In this document: piece after piece, positions 59,901 through 64,000 of the stretch
How the letters are laid out: each line of letters begins with the position of its first letter
Numbering within the stretch: position 1 is the stretch's first letter
Source: Blasia pusilla
Taxonomy: Eukaryota; Marchantiophyta; Marchantiopsida; Blasiales
Direction: 5' to 3'
Assembly: GCA_050084515.1 (NCBI GenBank)
Contig: CM114272.1
Coordinates: 26,102,001 to 26,166,000 of the forward strand
DNA length: 64,000 nt
Notes under the pieces: generated by a model
Seen by the model: only the letters and a program-made list of their open reading frames with translations
Told to the model about the DNA's origin: nothing
Databases searched by the model: none
Position numbers and translations under genes: made by a program

Positions 59901-62900
59901 TGCATCGCACAAATCTGACTGAACTCTAGGCTGTAAACTTAAGAAGTCTTGAGTCAAGTCCTGCCAAAAAGCCACATGATAATTGTATGCTAACTACAAA
60001 AATAAGGAGCAGCATATAAGACTTGTCTGTGCTGAGAATACTTATGTAATGCCTTTAAGTACGACCAGTGGACTCCTATGTTTAGTTCGAGGAGAGAGTG
60101 AGGATTCAAGCATCCATGGTTTTAGAACTCAGTAGCAGCACCGACAATGAGTCAAAAGTTCAATGATGGGTGTTGCTATTGCGCGGTGACATGGTCGTTG
60201 TACCATCGTGTCATCTGTCACAAGTGAGACATTCGATCACTGCTACGGCTCTTCTGTGGTACCGCTATTCCCAAGATGTTGGCAAACTTGAAGCGGTCAA
60301 ATACTTCAGGAGAAACTTCCTAGCGAGATTGCACAAACCTCTGCGAAGTTGGCAATGTCAACAAACTCTTCGACTTTTGTTGGTTTCACCGCCATCTTCT
60401 TCTCAGAAGCATGTATCTCATTGATGAATATCTGGAATTCATGAGTTCCAAACGCAAGTCATTTTTAGGTTTGAATGTTGACTCTTCACACAATCGAGGC
60501 ACTGTAGTGACAGAAATAGAAGCCATTGTTGCTCTCAGAAGCTAAATGTTCTGTATGGTATACTTTAGCAGCCACAAATTGATGGGGAAACTCAGCTATT
60601 TGAATCCGGTTGCTGTTCAACCGGATTCAAATAGCTGGAGTTCCTGAGAGGAGGAGATAAATGAGGGCTAACACACGACAGTGAAGATCGGTCCAATATC
60701 TGTAACGATTATGCATCACCAGATGAACCTGATTCTTCATTCCACCCCCGAAACAGTGATCATTCCATTTGAATAGGAATACGTACAGTATAGTGTTCAT
60801 GGGCAAGTTGAGGGAGTAGCTGATAGATGTTGTCCAGAGCTTGCCGAGGAAAGGGTAGAAGGATGTTTTTCAAGTTCACATAGTTGATGTGTAGGATTCC
60901 CTGTTACAGATGAGACCACACCTGTACGTAAGGTTCCTGCTCACCTGTGGGTGGGATATATCCACAAATCAAATGGCATCCACTTCTGGAGCATCTAAAA
61001 CGAGCATGGACGATGCCAAATTTGAGAGGCGAAGAGTACAAGATCGGCGCTGTTCGGTGCAGACTCAATCTCCTTGATCTCTGTTCTGTAGCGAATAATA
61101 TCGTTCTTGAAATTTTCAAGATCTCTTTGTCCTTTCTTTATCTGAAAATACATAGTAGGAGCCCTTCAGTATATTTTCAATTCAGAGCAAAGCCATAATT
61201 GATGATTTACTTGGGGCAAGAGAATCTCAGCCAAATTTACTTCCGCTTGTGACCCATCAAGTGAGTACGAGACAAATTCGTAATTCTCAGAGAGTGGTCA
61301 AGGACTGAACGTTTCTCATGTCCAGGGATTAACAGTCATCACAAAGCACTCAGCATTTTGTGGAAAGGCTCGAAAGCAGTAACTGCGCGAGCCTTCAAGA
61401 GAATCTAGTTGGTATGTATACTCAGTGATTTTGTGCCGAGAAGCACATTCAGATACCATAATCGTGGAGACAAGAAATACTACTCATGCTCAACAGATTG
61501 AGCTTTTCTATTTTCGTACCTACATAGCATATAAATGTCATGCTACTTGATCAAGAATTATATTTCAGGGTACGGGATCCTTCTTCTTAGGGTAATGCTA
61601 CCAAAATTATCCGTGAATCTGTAAGACCATCTAAGCTTCTATTTTGCTTAGGCGGACAAAAACTCTTGAAGTTCTTCTCCATTTGAAGGTCCAAGCTGAA
61701 CAACTGAGTTTGTCGGATGAAGAATTAGACCGAATGTACACCAAAACGGTGAGTGATGTACCTATTTTAAGAGTCAGTCTGAATGAAATGAGAAGCAACG
61801 CACCTCCTCACGCATGCTGTCCTGGGTGATGAACTTGCTCTTTATAGCTGTCTCCATATAGGGCTGAAACGTGACCTTATTCTTGTCTGCATCCTACGAA
61901 CAGATGCATACGATGAGATTTCATAACTCTGCTCGAAAGTCTCTTGTTTTTAAGCAGCCGCTAGGGCGTGAGAAAGGAAATTCTAAACAATGGGTAGAAA
62001 GGTGAAGAAGTTTCTTTTGAAAGTATGAAATTGGATGCAGGATACCATATTGTTTGCATGAGAAGCTGTGAAAATCAGACAGCGAAATGCCTTGTACCTT
62101 GTAAGCAAGAGAAATGGAAACTTTGATGGATGCTATGAGGCCTCCAAACTGTGTTTCCCCAATGAGATCTAGATAGGTAGCAAGATTTTCCGGTCCACCA
62201 TCCCCCTTGTCAACAACTCCATCCAATACTGGATGATACAAGAGTCGCTTCAGAGTTCGGATGACGTCCATCATCCCCTTAATCCAAAGGTCGATCTAAC
62301 ATGTGGATAGTGCAATACTGTAGAATAGTGAGTTGCACCTGCTTCAACCCAAATCACTCTCCACAGAAAACATGTAGTAGAAAAGACGGGATGAACTATG
62401 TAAGTGTTCTTCTGCTCCGTAATAACTGCTTAGTGTTTAGTGTAAGTGTTGTTGTGCTCCGGACACAATTGACTAATATAGAGTACAAACTTCTAAAACT
62501 TTAAATTAGAATCCAGCCCCAGACAACCATCATCCTGTTTGGAGGGAGGTTGGAGAAGAGATCTCTCGCCATAACCCCCCAACTGGGTGTATGCAAACAC
62601 ATGGATATCTAAAATGGTGACACCTTCTGAGGGCGTTTGGGGTTTAGGGACAATCATTTCTGTATCCCGAAGCACCCATCAATGGAAGGGGACGGTTGTC
62701 GGATGCAACTGTTTGAAATTGGCTCTTCTCTGTCGGAGTGAACGAGATGACAATAAACGGGAGACAATAGATGAAAGGGAGTAGAGCATACATTTTTTTC
62801 GAAATCCGCGAACGAAGGCAATATCACCAGCTTGTCATCCACCATTGACAGATCCACTTCAAACACTTGAGGACACTCCATCGTTTCCTCTTTGACAATT

Positions 62901-64000
62901 TTCATTAGAAAAGAAGGTCGTTTGGGTGCGTTGTTGCTGCTCTCGGTTACCCGTCGACCTGTGGGGCGCCTTTCTTTCTGGTTACCCTGTCTCTTATCCC
63001 TTGTGTCAGCCTTTTCTTGTTCCTGTGGTTGGGGACTGGTGCTCTCTTCAGATGGAGTTGCTGGTGCCAAAGATGCACGAGCTGGGGGTGAGGTTGCAGG
63101 TTTATGGGCTACACGATGGAGAAGATCTCTAAAAGTGCTAGTAAGAACCTCCCTGAGAGCGTCGGAGATGAGGTAATCTGTGAGCCTGACACAATTTTGT
63201 AATCGACACTGCTCAGACCTTTTAGCAGCTGCAATCAAATAAGTGAAGCGCTCTTGACTCTCCTTCTCCTCAAGATCCTTGTCTTTTTGAATCTTCCACT
63301 TCGCAGCAATTCCAGACAGCTGTCCATATCTTGTTATCTCCTTCCCATGGGTTTCAGTCGCCTCTTTCTTGGCAACCAGCGGTTCCTCCTTCCGACGTCC
63401 TACGAGCTCCTCCTCCAGCTTCGCCAAAGCTTTGATACAGGCTTCGCGTAGAGCTGTCAATGCCCCATTTGTTAACTATATACTCCAACACCCCACCCAC
63501 ACGACGATTTCAGTGACAGCAAGTATATGCCATCGTCGGTCCTGAAGACTCTCATCTGAGCTACTGTACTGCTGCTGAAAGTTCTTCTTTTGCAGTCATT
63601 ACAGAGGAGAGTCGAACAAAACAACCAATTAAGTAGTGAGAGGATTGTTGAGGGACCGAACTCATAGATATACGTGCAATAATACTGGTAAGTGGTCAGA
63701 CATTTAGTCTATAAGAAGATCGATCACATGTATCAACCGCCAGATGATTCAGAAAGACAAAGCATATAACAAATGTTCGTGTGACTATGTATACCTGCAA
63801 AAAGGCTGCAGCATTTTCCACCCTCCTGCCTTCTTGTGTAATCATAAACCTTTCCAGTGTGTAAACTACTCCTCTGTCAAGCCTGAGAAACCTCACTGGC
63901 CATAGGTCGACACACATCTGCACGAAATTTGGAGCATCACAGACTATAACCTTTGAAATCAGAAGGAAAGAAATTACCGTGTCACATTGTAGGCTTCCTC
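36832..64000 (-). CDS. Axonemal (inner-arm, single-headed type) dynein heavy chain; 5' end outside the window
   Basis: About 38 exons with ~11.7 kb of coding sequence (~3,890 residues) run right to left. The chain holds tail, linker, six AAA modules, stalk with microtubule-binding domain, and C-terminal domain. Walker A loops: AAA1 [11 protein letters not shown]2 [11 protein letters not shown]3 [12 protein letters not shown]4 [12 protein letters not shown]1 Walker B is CFDEFNRI. The family is a minus-end microtubule motor. These loops and blocks such as [15 protein letters not shown] point to axonemal inner-arm chains (DNAH3/6/7/12-like); the exact class needs a tree. Junction phases fit throughout except at one unresolved place in the tail. 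Expected site: sperm flagellum. The first residues lie beyond 64000. Confidence 0.93.
39314..42900 (-). CDS. Dynein heavy chain: AAA5 and AAA6
   Basis: Exons 42748-42900 ([19 protein letters not shown]), 42134-42481 ([39 protein letters not shown]), 40518-41984 ([20 protein letters not shown] through [58 protein letters not shown]), 39917-40067 ([18 protein letters not shown]) and 39314-39463 ([17 protein letters not shown]). Two of the introns here have GC-AG ends. Confidence 0.95.
39464..39916 (-). other. GC-AG intron in the dynein gene (AAA6)
   Basis: The donor reads CAG|GCAAGTTG, the acceptor ATACAG|TC. Joining GCA-G to TC gives the expected [13 protein letters not shown], so the GC donor is fixed by phase and homology. 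Confidence 0.85.
41985..42133 (-). other. GC-AG intron in the dynein gene (AAA5)
   Basis: The donor reads CAG|GCAAGATC, the acceptor GAGCAG|GTTTTT. The product reads [14 protein letters not shown], as expected for the family. No GT lies near the exon end in the right phase. Confidence 0.85.
43194..45096 (-). CDS. Dynein heavy chain: stalk coiled coil and microtubule-binding domain
   Basis: Exons 44854-45096 ([20 protein letters not shown]), 44455-44553 and 43869-44129 (ascending coil; [20 protein letters not shown], then FAKPP and [11 protein letters not shown]) and 43194-43628 ([36 protein letters not shown]; descending coil [18 protein letters not shown]). The stalk holds the microtubule contact at its tip. 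Confidence 0.95.
45347..47875 (-). CDS. Dynein heavy chain: rest of AAA3 and AAA4
   Basis: Exons 47621-47875 ([10 protein letters not shown] Walker B of AAA3, [31 protein letters not shown]), 47268-47519 ([13 protein letters not shown]), 46700-46960 ([14 protein letters not shown]), 46093-46399 (AAA4 [17 protein letters not shown]) and 45347-45750 ([35 protein letters not shown]). All joins in phase. Confidence 0.95.
48259..50649 (-). CDS. Dynein heavy chain: AAA1, AAA2 and start of AAA3
   Basis: Two exons. 50325-50649 ends the linker and carries the AAA1 Walker A loop [19 protein letters not shown]. 48259-50163, at 1905 nt the largest exon, carries Walker [31 protein letters not shown]2 loop [29 protein letters not shown] and AAA3 loop [11 protein letters not shown]1 is the main ATPase site of dyneins; all its visible key residues are kept. 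Confidence 0.95.
51169..54546 (-). CDS. Dynein heavy chain: linker exons
   Basis: Exons 54372-54546, 53491-53631, 53004-53134, 52602-52820, 52112-52332, 51645-51813, 51169-51477, all in phase. Marker blocks: [98 protein letters not shown] and [14 protein letters not shown]. These are the standard linker signatures. By family the linker is the lever that swings over the AAA ring. Confidence 0.92.
52333..52601 (-). other. GC-AG intron in the dynein gene (linker)
   Basis: The donor reads GACAG|GCATGTCC, the acceptor ATGGCAG|GGCAAACG. The join gives KRTHDRANALQA in phase. A nearby GT further downstream would break the phase. Confidence 0.75.
56165..56310 (+). pseudogene. Ty1/copia integrase remnant in the dynein intron
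   Basis: One plus-strand frame reads [19 protein letters not shown] then [19 protein letters not shown] before a stop. This matches the copia integrase block with its first catalytic Asp (GPM.TPS..G.YFL.FIDDFSR..WVYFLK..SEVF). Flanking copia domains are not convincing. Confidence 0.5.
57040..57180. repeat. Three tandem units of about 54-55 bp, each with a hairpin
   Basis: Unit 1: TCGAAGTGCCCCT (57040-57052), loop CATAC, AGGGGCACTTCGA (57058-57070), a perfect 13-bp stem. Unit 2 from about 57095 has the same arms with one mismatch and loop ATATG. Unit 3 from about 57149 is more diverged. Units are joined by AGGATTTATAAGAGG. Confidence 0.85.
58054..63950 (-). CDS. Dynein heavy chain: N-terminal tail exons
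   Basis: Exons: 63795-63950 (or from 63917), 62792-63475, 62098-62295, 61804-61893, 61211-61285, 61040-61141, 60787-60900, 60339-60431, 59105-59393, 58629-58735, 58054-58243. Blocks include [40 protein letters not shown] and [20 protein letters not shown], which leads into the linker. Frame is kept from 63795 to 58629. The join to 58054-58243 is not solved: simple splicing from 58629 gives the wrong phase, so a short exon probably lies in 58244-58628. A donor-like CACGGTAATTT at about 63978 may end a further upstream exon, which favours the 63917 acceptor. Confidence 0.8.
59720..59749. repeat. Perfect 12-bp hairpin in a dynein intron
   Basis: TCCGCTGTGTTT, loop AATCTC, AAACACAGCGGA. Confidence 0.85.
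59781..59897. repeat. Long inverted repeat in a dynein intron (37-bp arms, one mismatch)
   Basis: Arms 59806-59842 (ATTAGTCAATCTACCAAACT onward) and 59861-59897 pair with one mismatch around an 18-nt loop. The right half can also pair with a second left segment, 59781-59804 against 59853-59876, 24 bp with one mismatch, so two alternative foldbacks compete. Confidence 0.85.
60593..60637. repeat. Perfect 20-bp hairpin in the next dynein intron
   Basis: CAGCTATTTGAATCCGGTTG, loop CTGTT, then the exact reverse complement. The stem continues with one bulge (ACT / GAGT). Confidence 0.9.

Overview
This is a eukaryotic, plant-lineage window. Two plastid-type genes (riboflavin PYRD, and a CPBP/CAAX-type membrane protease of the chloroplast form) lie beside a nearly complete axonemal dynein heavy chain gene. 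Land plants that keep axonemal dyneins have swimming sperm, so a bryophyte, lycophyte, fern or similar plant (or a streptophyte alga) is likely. Mostly short introns and AT-rich spacers fit this. I cannot name the species.

Layout. 1-663 (-): start of PYRD, running off the left edge. 2036-5620 (-): CPBP protease in 11 exons, one of only 15 nt, with a GC-rich upstream region and short repeats to about 6.7 kb. 6.7-13.2 kb: AT-rich, no genes, one solo LTR. 13.3-33.0 kb: a mobile-element cluster. It holds two decayed Ty3-type LTR retrotransposons, head to head (A on -, B on +), separated by a solo LTR and tiny Helitron-like elements. 33.0-36.5 kb: AT-rich spacer with LTR debris. 36832-64000 (-): dynein heavy chain, about 38 exons in view, with the 5' end outside the window. 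Its longest intron, about 3.5 kb, carries a Ty1/copia integrase scrap and a small array of hairpin repeats.

The most unusual content is the retrotransposon family. Besides Gag, protease, reverse transcriptase, RNase H and integrase, both copies carry a DNMT3-like cytosine-5 DNA methyltransferase between protease and reverse transcriptase, and a PHD-finger-like module after the integrase. The order is Gag-PR-DNMT-RT-RH-IN-PHD in A, and the same from PR onward in B. Because both diverged copies share it, the arrangement belongs to the family and is not a chance insertion. The element may have carried its own DNA-methylation and chromatin-reading functions. Both copies are broken by stops and frameshifts, many of which look like C-to-T decay.

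The dynein model rests on homology plus phase: every junction from the linker to the stop codon keeps the frame and leaves canonical ends, except three introns with GC-AG ends. One stretch in the tail (58244-58628) and the most upstream exon edge are unresolved.
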